DNA from: JBASEY01 sp049652745
Lineage (GTDB): Bacteria > CSSED10-310
Assembly (NCBI GenBank): GCA_049652745.1
Contig: JBASEY010000027.1
Span: forward strand, 1 to 64,000
Reading direction: 5' to 3'
Length of the DNA stretch: 64,000 nt
Made by a program: the position numbers and the translations under genes. Below the pieces are notes generated by a model. That model made no database searches, was not told the origin of the DNA, and saw nothing but the letters and a program-made list of their open reading frames with translations. This document shows, one piece after another, positions 26,727 to 34,957 of the stretch. The first letter of the stretch is position 1; each line of letters begins with the position of its first letter.

Positions 26727-28994
26727 ATGACTTTGATCACTCAACCACTTACGTCAGCCGTCGACCTAGTCGGCGAACCTTCAGCCCCTGGTCGGCCCTG
26801 GTATAACTGGATCGCTTTTCAAAGCCGAAAAGCCTGGGTGCTGCCGCATGCGGAGCGGCGATTCGATGCCATAGCATATAAAAACATCACAGTCTTCACT
26901 GCTCCTATATTTCCCAGATGGCTTGCCCATCTGCTACGAAATCGCTTTCTACTTGAAGGCTGGCCGGCTCCACGACACCTTTTGACAACGGGAAACATAT
27001 TCAAACGACAAGCAGATTCTTTCTCGTCCATCCGAAACGATCCGGTTTTTTTTCTGGAACTTGGGATCGATCGAAAACATTCACTTACTGCAAAAGATTG
27101 GATCGTCCAGTTACTGGAAGACTGTGCTATTCGCAGTAAAACCCTTCAATTCATACCACTCATCTTCTTATGGAATCGTTCGCCGAACCGCCAATACCTC
27201 TATCCTCTATATGGGTTTATTCGGCACAGGCACCATAATGTGATCAGCACCGGCTTCCCTAAAACCATTCAACCCGGCATAACAATGGAAATACCGTCAG
27301 CCGAGGCAATCCGCCGCGAACTCCTTGCCGCCTGGAATCAGGAAAGCCGCTGTATCATCGGTGATAAAAAAGAACCTGTAAGAAAAATCATACAGACTAT
27401 TCAGTCTGAACCGGTACTACAGAACTTGTTGGAAAACCTGGCTGCACAAGGAAAAGATACACTGCCGACACTGCAATCCCGAGTCGCCGCTTATGTTCGT
27501 GAAATTGCCGCCGATTACTCCCATGTCTCACCATGGCTCTGGGAAAAAGTCTTGGCGCATTTTTTGAAAAACAACTTTTCTTCTCTGGATTTTGACCATG
27601 AAGGTTTGGATGAACTACGAATTTTGCTTCGCAAGCGTAACATCGTCATTTTAACGCCAACACATCGCAGTCACCTGGATTATATTTTCATTTCATTCGC
27701 TATCTATAAACAAGGCCTTGCCTGTCCGCTTGTAGCAGCAGGCCAAAACTTGTCTTTCTGGCCGATGGGATATGTGTTTCGAAAAACAGGGGCTTTTTTT
27801 ATCAGAAGAACCTTTCGAGGTCTGGATATCTATCCCCATGTATTCCGCTCCTACTTATGGATGGTTTTAAGAAAGTTTCAACCGGTCGAATTTTTTATCG
27901 AAGGCGGCCGAAGCCGTACTGGAGCTTTACTCCCGGCTAAGCTGGGCATGCTGAATATGATTATCGACGCTTTCATTGCTGGGAAACTAAAAGATGTAAA
28001 ATTCGTGCCTGTGGCCGTCAATTATGATCGTATTGTCGAAGAAGATAGTTATATTCGAGAACTCAAAGGCCTTCCCAAACAAACTGAGCGCATATCCAGC
28101 CTCTTTAAAAGTCGCCATCTACTGAAAAGACATTTTGGAAACGTGTGCTTTGCAGTTGGAAAACCGGTTTCATTGGCTGAAACGCTCAGCACGACAGGCT
28201 CACAAACAGAACAAAAGGACATGCTGGGCATGGAGATTATGAACAACCTTAGGCTGACCATGCCGATAACATCGACAGCCTTGGTTGCCACCGTTCTGAT
28301 GGCCGACAATCCTCATCATTGGATAAGTTCGGCCGAAATCATTGCCGGGGCCCGAGATTTGCTGCGGCTCATCGAAGCGGTTCATCCAAACGCGAACATC
28401 GCCAGGGAATTCTCGGATAAATCCAAGTTCGATGCCGTACTGCAATCCGCCTTAATGCGAATGCGGGATTTCGACAACATTATTCCCGCTCAGGAACCTG
28501 ATAAATGGAAATTGAACGAAAACCGCCGCTTTCAGGTGGATTATTTGAGAAACAGCATTATCAGTCTCTTATTGGCACCGGCCCTGGTAATCATTCGCCC
28601 TTCTCAAGATTGGAGTTCCCCGGAATCCATACGTCTCATGGAAATTTTCTGTCCTGGAATTCATCCAATACCGACCCGTGTGCTAAAGCAGGAAATCGAT
28701 TTGAGCATCAGCCTTTCACCCGGTTGGTCCATTGAACAAAAGAGCCTTTTAACCCGGACCATATCACCGGTTTTTAAATTGATCCAGAATATTCAAACCG
28801 CAATTACATCAAAAAATATCGACCTTAAAACAGTTTCGACTGAGCTATGGGACGATATTTTTCATCAGGCGCTCGATCGGAATTCATTACAGGCCACCCC
28901 TGAAATTTGTACGACGGTTTTTGTCCGCGAACTGTTCAAGGCATTTCGTCAAAGAGGCGGCGAGCCTTTTGAAAACAACGGCCAGCCGGAGTAG
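26727..28994 (+). CDS. plsB: Glycerol-3-phosphate 1-O-acyltransferase PlsB-like
   Basis: It adds the first acyl chain to glycerol-3-phosphate in phospholipid synthesis. The 755 aa protein has the acyltransferase blocks in order: H-x4-D in THRSHLDY (about 313-318), GAFFIRRTFRG, FFIEGGRSRTG (about 390-399) and VPVAVNYDRIVEE. This length and block spacing match the large PlsB class rather than PlsY. The N-terminal 230 residues contain aromatic-rich segments as in PlsB. It uses the product of GpsA (11.3 kb). It is adjacent to lepB and probably cotranscribed. Confidence 0.88.
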   Translation: MTLITQPLTSAVDLVGEPSAPGRPWYNWIAFQSRKAWVLPHAERRFDAIAYKNITVFTAPIFPRWLAHLLRNRFLLEGWPAPRHLLTTGNIFKRQADSFSSIRNDPVFFLELGIDRKHSLTAKDWIVQLLEDCAIRSKTLQFIPLIFLWNRSPNRQYLYPLYGFIRHRHHNVISTGFPKTIQPGITMEIPSAEAIRRELLAAWNQESRCIIGDKKEPVRKIIQTIQSEPVLQNLLENLAAQGKDTLPTLQSRVAAYVREIAADYSHVSPWLWEKVLAHFLKNNFSSLDFDHEGLDELRILLRKRNIVILTPTHRSHLDYIFISFAIYKQGLACPLVAAGQNLSFWPMGYVFRKTGAFFIRRTFRGLDIYPHVFRSYLWMVLRKFQPVEFFIEGGRSRTGALLPAKLGMLNMIIDAFIAGKLKDVKFVPVAVNYDRIVEEDSYIRELKGLPKQTERISSLFKSRHLLKRHFGNVCFAVGKPVSLAETLSTTGSQTEQKDMLGMEIMNNLRLTMPITSTALVATVLMADNPHHWISSAEIIAGARDLLRLIEAVHPNANIAREFSDKSKFDAVLQSALMRMRDFDNIIPAQEPDKWKLNENRRFQVDYLRNSIISLLLAPALVIIRPSQDWSSPESIRLMEIFCPGIHPIPTRVLKQEIDLSISLSPGWSIEQKSLLTRTISPVFKLIQNIQTAITSKNIDLKTVSTELWDDIFHQALDRNSLQATPEICTTVFVRELFKAFRQRGGEPFENNGQPE

Positions 28995-29080
28995 GTCGCT
29001 GATTCAATTATTTTGAAGCATATTGGGATTCACCGCTTCAACCGTATCATATACACCGGAGTCACGACCTCTTATAGCAC

Positions 29081-30097
29081 TCATCCCCGAGACTGGCCGT
29101 ATTGCAGTTTTGAAAACAACTCGATAAGTATCGGATCATCCTGGTTTTCATCTTCAACGACAGCTTGTGATTTCGCCATTTCTTCGACGTATTCGCCGAT
29201 GATCAACCCCAAACGAAGCTCCCCGATTTCACCTCGACTTTGATCGACGCCATAGATCAAATCAACATCTTCACCCCAGTTTGATGTTATCAGGTGAGCA
29301 ACTTCTTCAACTTCAAACAAACTTAACGGTCCATCAGATTTAAGATGCATCAGAAGGCTTGCTTTACGATTGAGAAAGCTTTCCAGGGAATAATCCACCA
29401 TTACACTTTCAGCCACTTCTTGAGCACGATTTTGACCTCTGGCTCGCGCAGTGACTATCGTACTGCTCGATGACCCTGTCAAAGCCATCCGAATACGATT
29501 GAAATCGATAGGAACCATTCCCGGTGTCAGCGCATCCAATAAAGCCTGAATTTTGTCCGCAACACTGATGTTGAAAGCTTCCAAATAACCTGGAAAGCCG
29601 GCTTGATCAAATACAACAGGAACTTCCTTCATGGCGCACAACTCGCTGATCGTTCCCCTTGCCGTCATATGACGTTTTCTACCTACTATCTCGGCATCCG
29701 GTAAACTCAGCAACGGTAATAAAGGAATCTTGGCCCTGTTGAAGATATTTGTCAGAGCGGTTGTGGCGCCCGAACCGATACCATCGCCAGGTTGAGCAAT
29801 TAAAACGACGAAAAATGAGGATGAAGTCAACTCCATCAAATCCGGGCAGATTTCTGCGACGGCTTTAGAAGCCGCGATCGGATCACCGCTGTTGAAGCCA
29901 CGATATCGACTGTTCAACGCGACGTGAATATATTCATCCTGCAATTGCGGGAGGCGATCATTCCAATCAATACGAAACAACAGCGGCCTGAAATCTTCGC
30001 TAAAAGATATCTTCTGCAACATTTCCGCACCAAAATCACCTATCGCTATAACAGCAATCTCACCTTTTGGTCGGATTTGACCGCGCATTTTGTTCAT
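29081..30097 (-). CDS. Divergent FtsZ/tubulin-like protein
   Basis: The 338 aa product aligns by eye along the FtsZ core: IAVIAIGDFGAEML (14-27) for loop T1, QPGDGIGSGATTAL (102-115) for loop T4 GGGTGTG, FNISVADKIQALLDALTPG for the helix H7 region, PIDFNRIRMAL (196-206) for T7, then NRAQEVAESVM and PLSLFEVEEVAHLI. FtsZ polymerises with GTP at the division site. Here T1 and T4 glycines are partly replaced, and the second T7 acid (E. coli Asp212) is Arg while Asp209 is kept, so GTP hydrolysis is probably weakened or lost. The canonical C-terminal FtsA/ZipA-binding peptide is absent. ATG 30097 is used because GGGGAGGAGG lies just upstream; it overlaps mraZ by 38 bp. Confidence 0.75.
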   Translation of the reverse strand: MNKMRGQIRPKGEIAVIAIGDFGAEMLQKISFSEDFRPLLFRIDWNDRLPQLQDEYIHVALNSRYRGFNSGDPIAASKAVAEICPDLMELTSSSFFVVLIAQPGDGIGSGATTALTNIFNRAKIPLLPLLSLPDAEIVGRKRHMTARGTISELCAMKEVPVVFDQAGFPGYLEAFNISVADKIQALLDALTPGMVPIDFNRIRMALTGSSSSTIVTARARGQNRAQEVAESVMVDYSLESFLNRKASLLMHLKSDGPLSLFEVEEVAHLITSNWGEDVDLIYGVDQSRGEIGELRLGLIIGEYVEEMAKSQAVVEDENQDDPILIELFSKLQYGQSRG

Positions 30098-30491
30098 GAT
30101 CCTCCTCCCCTTTTTCAAACCTTTCCTGCCAAACCGATAACGGCCAGATTTCAAAATCCAGCCCTGTTCCTATCACGACATATCGATCGGTTTTATTCGC
30201 CTTATCCAGATGTTGAAATTGAACTCGTCCCTGTAAATCGATATACAAAGACACTATCTTCATCATAAAAACTCGTCGGTTATCCCTGGTTTCCGGATTC
30301 ATGGATTTGCCTGGTATCTCTGTCTCAAGAACCTGTTTCAATCGATCAGGATCAGTGGCCACCCAATAATCTTCCATTGGATAGACACACAGTTCACCGC
30401 CACGCTCTATACCTCCACTTTTAAACAAGCTGGTCGGCAATGTAATTCGACCTTGTTTATCCACCTGAACGATACTTGTATTGAAATACAT
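30060..30491 (-). CDS. mraZ: MraZ-like transcriptional regulator
   Basis: The 143 aa protein has two AbrB/SpoVT-like beta-alpha-beta units: VDKQGRITLPTSLFKSG (10-26) and DLQGRVQFQHLDKA (85-98). These match the paired DxKGR motifs of MraZ, the ring-shaped repressor normally leading the division and cell-wall cluster. Here it is followed only by an ftsZ-like gene, overlapping it by 38 bp. A good promoter with an inverted repeat lies upstream, so it may regulate itself. It could be a diverged MraZ dedicated to this pair. Confidence 0.78.
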   Translation of the reverse strand: MYFNTSIVQVDKQGRITLPTSLFKSGGIERGGELCVYPMEDYWVATDPDRLKQVLETEIPGKSMNPETRDNRRVFMMKIVSLYIDLQGRVQFQHLDKANKTDRYVVIGTGLDFEIWPLSVWQERFEKGEEDHEQNARSNPTKR

Positions 30492-30510
30492 TTTTAAGTA
30501 ATCCTAAGTT

Positions 30511-30526
30511 TCTAATTCTTATTAGA
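30511..30526. promoter_or_regulatory. Inverted repeat near mraZ-like transcription start
   Basis: TCTAAT (511-516), 4-nt spacer, ATTAGA (521-526), placed between the predicted transcription start (near 30531) and the ribosome-binding region. It could be an operator for the encoded AbrB-fold regulator. The typical MraZ boxes with GTGGG-like repeats were not seen. Confidence 0.35.
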
Positions 30527-30538
30527 ACCTATTAACTA

Positions 30539-30566
30539 TTAATAAGGCAAATTTTGAATATGTCAA
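30539..30566 (-). promoter_or_regulatory. Sigma70-type promoter for mraZ-like/ftsZ-like pair
   Basis: On the minus strand: TTGACA (30566-30561), 16-nt spacer, TATTAA (30544-30539). The surrounding sequence is strongly AT-rich. The leader to the ATG at 30491 would be about 40 nt. Confidence 0.6.
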
Positions 30567-30618
30567 GAAAATATTTCTTAATTTCAGAAAATTTTGAGTT
30601 TTAATGAAGAGAAAAATC

Positions 30619-32160
30619 TTAAATCAAACGGACACCATCCGCATACACGGCTTCGACCTTGATATCTCGACCACGCGTGTTTATTGGGTCATTATCCAAA
30701 ACCACCAAATCGGCTGGATAGCCCGGCTTCAGCAGCCCCCTTTTTGCGGCGATATTTTCCAGCGTTGCAGGAGCCGATGTCATCGCTTTCAAAGCGTCTG
30801 TCACCGACATGCACTCTTCAGGATGCCATGCTTGTCGGCTCCACTGCCCCTCAGTGCGTCGTCTGGTTACCGCAGCCTCGAGATAATGAAGTGGATTTTC
30901 ATCATCTATTGGAGCGTCTGAACCAAAGACAACGCCGGCTCCTGATTCAACCAACGATCGGTATGGATAAAACAAACCTTCCTGATCACTCCAGAAACGT
31001 TCGACCATATCGATATCGGAAATCAAGTGGCAAGGCTGAACAGAAGCGCAGATGTCATATTTCGCAAATTTTTCTATATCCTCTTGAGCGACCAGTTGAG
31101 CGTGCTCAATGCGTAAACCTTTCACATTCGGGTGGGATTTTCTCACGGTCATCAAAGCTTGCAATGCATGCTTGACGGCGCGGTCACCGATCGCATGTAT
31201 CGACGTTGGAAAGCCATGGGAAGCCGCCCACATCGACATCTCCGTCAATTGTTCGACCCCCATGACTTCGATGCCTCTATTCTCCGGTTCGTCAGTATAT
31301 GGCTTGCTGATCGCCGCCGTCCTGGAACCCAGAGCGCCGTCGGCATACAATTTCAATCCGCCGAGATGAACAGTGGACCATCGATCACCAAACTTATAAC
31401 CTCGTGAAATCACCTGGTCAAAATCTTCCAGATTGATAAAAACCATTGTTTTCAAGGGAAGTTCTCCCGAGAGAGACATATCGATCAGCAAATCAAGTTC
31501 CGAGACACCCTCAAATGAATGTACAGCGATGATTCCTTTTGCATGAAGTCCGCCAAGAGCTTTACGCAAAAAATTGCGCTTCTCCGAATCCGGTCGGGCA
31601 GGGATTTTTTGTCGGACAATATCGACGGCAGTTTCCCTGAGAACACCGGTGAGACTTCCATCGGGTCTTCGATCGAAACTGCCTCCTTGAGGGTCGGATA
31701 CCGAGTCGTCTATCGACAGTTCAAAAAGAGCCCGCGAATTGAGCCATAACGAATGGCCGTCTTTAGAAGTCAAGGCTACAGGATTATCTTGACTGAACTC
31801 ATCGATTTCCAATCGATCCGGAAACCCGCCCTGACGCCGGCAGGCCGCTTCCCAACCGCGCCCATGCACCCATTGAAATCGAGGAGCCTCTTTAACCCGT
31901 ATTTTAACTTTCTTCTGGATATCCTCCAAAGGAAGCCGGTCGAGTTTAAGCAAAGACTGAGCTGATCCGTAACCAATCAGATGGATGTGGCAGTCAGTAA
32001 AACCCGGAACAATCCACTTCTTTTTATCAGCAGGACATTTGTCCGGGCCAAACACTATGTTTTCCAGCACAGCATCCTTAAAAGTCAATGACCCACACTG
32101 AAAGCAATTACGGTATTCATCCCAAATCATCACATTTTCCAATTTGACTTTTTGTACCAT
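30619..32160 (-). CDS. YtcJ-like amidohydrolase
   Basis: This 513 aa amidohydrolase-3-type enzyme has the metal-binding HxH in TDCHIHLIGYG, the second metal ligand region STSIHAIGDRAVKHAL, GLRIEHAQLV and the FGSDAPIDDENPL segment with the catalytic Asp. The C-terminal PGYPADLVVLDNDP returns to the beta-sandwich domain. It belongs to the superfamily that hydrolyses amides or amidines (N-substituted formamide deformylase relatives); the substrate is unknown. ATG 32160 follows AAGGA at 7 nt; a GTG one codon earlier is possible. No signal peptide, so cytoplasmic. Confidence 0.85.
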   Translation of the reverse strand: MVQKVKLENVMIWDEYRNCFQCGSLTFKDAVLENIVFGPDKCPADKKKWIVPGFTDCHIHLIGYGSAQSLLKLDRLPLEDIQKKVKIRVKEAPRFQWVHGRGWEAACRRQGGFPDRLEIDEFSQDNPVALTSKDGHSLWLNSRALFELSIDDSVSDPQGGSFDRRPDGSLTGVLRETAVDIVRQKIPARPDSEKRNFLRKALGGLHAKGIIAVHSFEGVSELDLLIDMSLSGELPLKTMVFINLEDFDQVISRGYKFGDRWSTVHLGGLKLYADGALGSRTAAISKPYTDEPENRGIEVMGVEQLTEMSMWAASHGFPTSIHAIGDRAVKHALQALMTVRKSHPNVKGLRIEHAQLVAQEDIEKFAKYDICASVQPCHLISDIDMVERFWSDQEGLFYPYRSLVESGAGVVFGSDAPIDDENPLHYLEAAVTRRRTEGQWSRQAWHPEECMSVTDALKAMTSAPATLENIAAKRGLLKPGYPADLVVLDNDPINTRGRDIKVEAVYADGVRLI

Positions 32161-32370
32161 CACTTTTTCCTTACTGGGTTTTTATATGCTTGAGCCACGA
32201 CGGCGAGCCGTGAAATTCTACAACTAAATTCTTGTCGGAACAGTTCATCGATGTCAAACGATATAACAGGAAGGGTGCCGATGTGATTTTTTGTAAAAGC
32301 TTGAAAGGCGGCACTATTGAGATTATTCTCATTGACGTCTGGATTAGGTCTCAATCTTGGAGGTTATTTT

Positions 32371-33603
32371 ATGATCGTATCACTTAATCGTTCAATTATG
32401 TTGCTATCCGGATTATTGTTTTTAACTCTGGTCTTTTTTGCGTGTTCCAATCAGGAAACAGCAGGTATATCTTCTGATGTATCTTCTATCGAAAAAGCTG
32501 AGAATATTGCAATGGCACATTCCTCAAAAAGCGATGCAGGCACCGGCAAAGGCCCTCGTATTGTTTTCGAGGAAACCACTCACGATTTTGGTCGGCAGTT
32601 ATCCGGCGAAGATTTGGAAAATATTTTTGTTTTTACGAATAAGGGTGACAGCACTCTGATCATTGAAAACGTGAAGGCTGGGTGAGGATGCACGGCTGCT
32701 TTGGCTTCCGCCAAGGAAATTCCTCCGGGTGAGGAAGGAAAAATCAAGGTCACATTCAAGACGGCAAACCGTACAGGGATAAACAAGCATAATGTTACTG
32801 TCACGTCAAACGATCAGACCAATCCAAATTTGCAGCTCGAAGTTGTCGCCGACCTTTATCAGTTGCTTACAGTGGCGCCGACTCGACAATGGTTCGGCCA
32901 GGTAAAACAGGCTGAAGAAGCAACCCGCCAGTTTGTTTTTGAGGGATTGAAAGTCAATGAGGTCGAATTCACCAGCCTGCGATTGAAAGAAGACTCGAAA
33001 AATCAGGATGCATACACCTGGAAGATCAACGATGATAAATCGGATGGCACTCGCAAGCTCTCTTTGGACGTTACCGTTCATGGAGATAAAATTCCGCCTG
33101 GTCGTTTCGGTGATGTGTTGATCATCGAAACGAATCTCGAACCTTCCGTGACATTGGAATTGGTGTTGACCGGCGAAATTCTTGGGCCTGTTTCCGTCAG
33201 CCCTCAAAGATTGTATTTCGGTCAATTTGAAAAAGATCAAGAAATGGAAAACATACTTAAGTTGACCGCCAATACCGAGATTCCATTCAAAATACTTTCG
33301 GCTTCCATCGAGGATCCTGAATTCAAAATCGATCCGTGGGAGCGTGATGCTCTTTTAGAACATACTATGACTGTACGATTTTTGCCCAAGGAGACTCGGG
33401 ATAGAATACGCACATCTTTATCGATTAAAACCGATCTGAAATCTCAGCCGATTGTAGAGGTTGAAATCCATGCTTATCAACGTAGAACCAGATCTGACGG
33501 AACCATGCAATCCATGGATGCCCGAACCCTGAACGCACCCGTAAAAACCAGGGACGATGCACAAAGTAAAACACGCTCATTATCAAATAAATTGACGCCG
33601 TAG
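32371..33603 (+). CDS. Probable selenoprotein: DUF1573-type lipoprotein with in-frame UGA (Sec105)
   Basis: Read through one UGA at 32683-32685 this is a 410-residue lipoprotein. ATG 32371 follows GGAGG, and the leader ends LVFFAC, a lipobox. The DUF1573 domain (about 58-155) has FEETTHDFG, FTNKGDSTLIIENVKAG, then UGA, then GCTAALASAKEIPPGEEGKI. The family normally has C-G-C-T here, so UGA replaces the first Cys and gives Sec105-Gly-Cys107. Downstream codons stay in frame for 306 residues and encode two more beta-sandwich repeats (QWFGQV..., LYFGQFEKDQ...). A potential hairpin follows the UGA, and selC lies 3.8 kb away. The next gene repeats the arrangement. A periplasmic or outer-membrane Sec-Gly-Cys redox or metal site is inferred. 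Alternatives (pseudogene, stop) are less likely. Confidence 0.82.
32683..32725 (+). promoter_or_regulatory. Candidate bacterial SECIS hairpin, first DUF1573 gene
   Basis: Starts at the UGA. Lower stem GAGGA (684-688) with TCCTC (721-725). Apical stem CTTTGGC (699-705) with GCCAAGG (710-716), one G-U pair, loop TTCC beginning 21 nt after the UGA. Overall size and apical-loop distance fit bacterial SECIS elements, but the loop does not carry a G in its first two positions. Folding energy was not computed. Confidence 0.5.
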
Positions 33604-33644
33604 TCGTGTCCAGAACGCAGACATTCTTTTTCAGGGAGAATCAA

Positions 33645-34715
33645 ATGAAAAAAAATGCAGTAACGATGTTTATCGTCGTTTGTTGTTTGTTGGTTGTACG
33701 GTTGGGTCTTGCCGGCGGAAAAGCTCCGGACATGGCAGAAGACAAGCCTCTTGGAATCGTATTCGACACGCTGGAACATGATTTTGGTGACCAGGTTTCC
33801 GGAAACCTCCTTAAACATACATTTACCTTTAAAAATTTGGGGACGACTCCATTTTCGATTAAAGATGTAAAAGCCGGGTGAGGATGTACGGCTGTCCTGG
33901 TTTCGGCCAGTGACATTTCTCCGGGTGAGGAAGGGAAAATCGAAGTCGCTTTCGACACGCACTATCGATCCGGTAAAAACACAAAAACCATTATGGTCCG
34001 TACAGATGATCCAAATAACACTCATGTGCAGCTATCTGTCAGTGCAAACCTCGACCTTCAATTGGATTCAACACCTCGGCGGCTGTGGTATGGGAAATTG
34101 AATGGTCCAAATCCTGAAACTCGTTCTTGTACCCTGCAAGGATCTCGTATCGATGAGCTTCAAATTAAGCAAATTAGACTAAATGAAAATGCCCCTCAAA
34201 AAGCCTTCTCTTGGGCATTGAATGATCGACGTGATTCAGGTGAAGCGTTGTCGCTCGATGTGACGTTTTACCCCGATGAGGCGGTGCCGGGAAGATTTCT
34301 TCACGAATTGATCATTGAAACAAACCTGGTTGATACACCTGAGTTGGTGATCAGCCTGGCTGGAGAACTTACCGGATATTTATACTCAGCGCCTTCAAGC
34401 GTATTGTTCGGCAATTATGAGACGGGAGTTTCCATGCAGAAAACCGTCACCATACAAACCTACCAGGAAATTCCGTTTACAATAATTGCGGTCGATTCCG
34501 CAGATCCAACTGTTTCCGTTACAATAGACAATGGTCTGAAAGCCCTTGAACACGTTATCACCGTTAGGTATGAGCCTGTTGATGAGCAATCCGATCTTCT
34601 TCAAACACAGGTCAAGATAGTGACGGATTTAGAAAAACAATCTGAATTACTCCTGGATATTCATGGTTTTCCCCGGCGTTCACAAAAAAAACTGCCGACT
34701 CGTGTTTCGGAGTAA
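33645..34715 (+). CDS. Probable selenoprotein: DUF1573-type exported protein with in-frame UGA (Sec79)
   Basis: Read through UGA 33879-33881, this is 356 residues. ATG 33645 follows GGGAGA, and the signal peptide ends near LGLAGG; no lipobox is evident, so the product is likely periplasmic or secreted. The DUF1573 domain (about 33-130) has FDTLEHDFGDQVSG, FKNLGTTPFSIKDVKAG, then UGA, then GCTAVLVSASDISPGEEGKI. Sec79-Gly-Cys81 again replaces C-G-C-T. Two beta-sandwich repeats follow. It is paralogous to the preceding gene, ends 42 bp from it and is probably cotranscribed. Independent conservation of UGA at the same codon, with clear divergence elsewhere, argues strongly against chance mutation. 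Confidence 0.83.
33879..33921 (+). promoter_or_regulatory. Candidate bacterial SECIS hairpin, second DUF1573 gene
   Basis: Lower stem GAGGA (880-884) with TTCTC (917-921), keeping the same position as in the first gene with a G-U pair replacing G-C. Apical stem TGTC-CTGG (893-900) with CCAG-(T bulge)-GACA (907-915), loop TTTCGG beginning 20 nt after the UGA. A single bulged U recalls the E. coli fdhF element. Not tested by folding. Confidence 0.5.
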
Positions 34716-34722
34716 TTTCATG

Positions 34723-34750
34723 CTTGACAGAACAAGATGGGACGTATATC
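34723..34750 (+). promoter_or_regulatory. Promoter for tRNA-Phe
   Basis: TTGACA (34723-34728) followed after 16 nt by TATATC (34745-34750), or after 18 nt by TATCGT. It starts 8 bp after the second DUF1573 stop codon and about 40 bp before the tRNA. Confidence 0.5.
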
Positions 34751-34789
34751 GTTTGATTTCGATTGGTCATGTTTTCGATGACCCTGGTA

Positions 34790-34862
34790 GCCGAGGTAGC
34801 TCAGTCGGCAGAGCGAGGGACTGAAAATCCCTGCGTCGGGGGTTCGATTCCCTCCCTCGGCA
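34790..34862 (+). tRNA. tRNA-Phe (GAA)
   Basis: Acceptor stem GCCGAGG/CCTCGGC, D-arm TAGCTCAGTCGGCAGAGC, anticodon stem GGGAC-loop-ATCCC region with anticodon GAA, T-arm with GGTTCGATTCC, discriminator A. The 3' CCA is not encoded, unlike the tRNA-Sec gene 1.6 kb downstream. Confidence 0.95.
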
Positions 34863-34871
34863 GAAAAAATC

Positions 34872-34898
34872 AAACCCCTACTTATTGGTAGGGGTTTT
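34872..34898 (+). terminator. Intrinsic terminator after tRNA-Phe
   Basis: AAACCCCTAC (872-881), loop TTATTG, GTAGGGGTTT (888-897) with a final T. A 10-bp stem placed 10 bp after the tRNA. Confidence 0.8.
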
Positions 34899-34957
34899 AT
34901 GTTATGATTAAACATCGATGGATATTTATCTAATGATATGGCTGATGGGAGGAATTC

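Noticed and set aside
32726..32736. The hairpin with loop CGGGT further downstream of the UGA as the SECIS
   Set aside because: TTCCTC/GAGGAA is conserved in both genes, but its loop lies about 40 nt after the UGA, beyond the range usually reported for bacterial SECIS. It competes with the nearer structure, and only folding could decide.
32683..33881. UGA codons as genuine stops creating two split pseudogenes
   Set aside because: Both genes are intact on each side, the break is at the same motif codon in two divergent paralogues, and selC is close by.
32371..34715. UGA reassigned to Trp or Gly as in some candidate phyla
   Set aside because: UGA ends many genes here (gpsA, spoVG, lysC, the methyltransferase at 34.9 kb), and family alignment demands Cys, not Trp or Gly, at this position.
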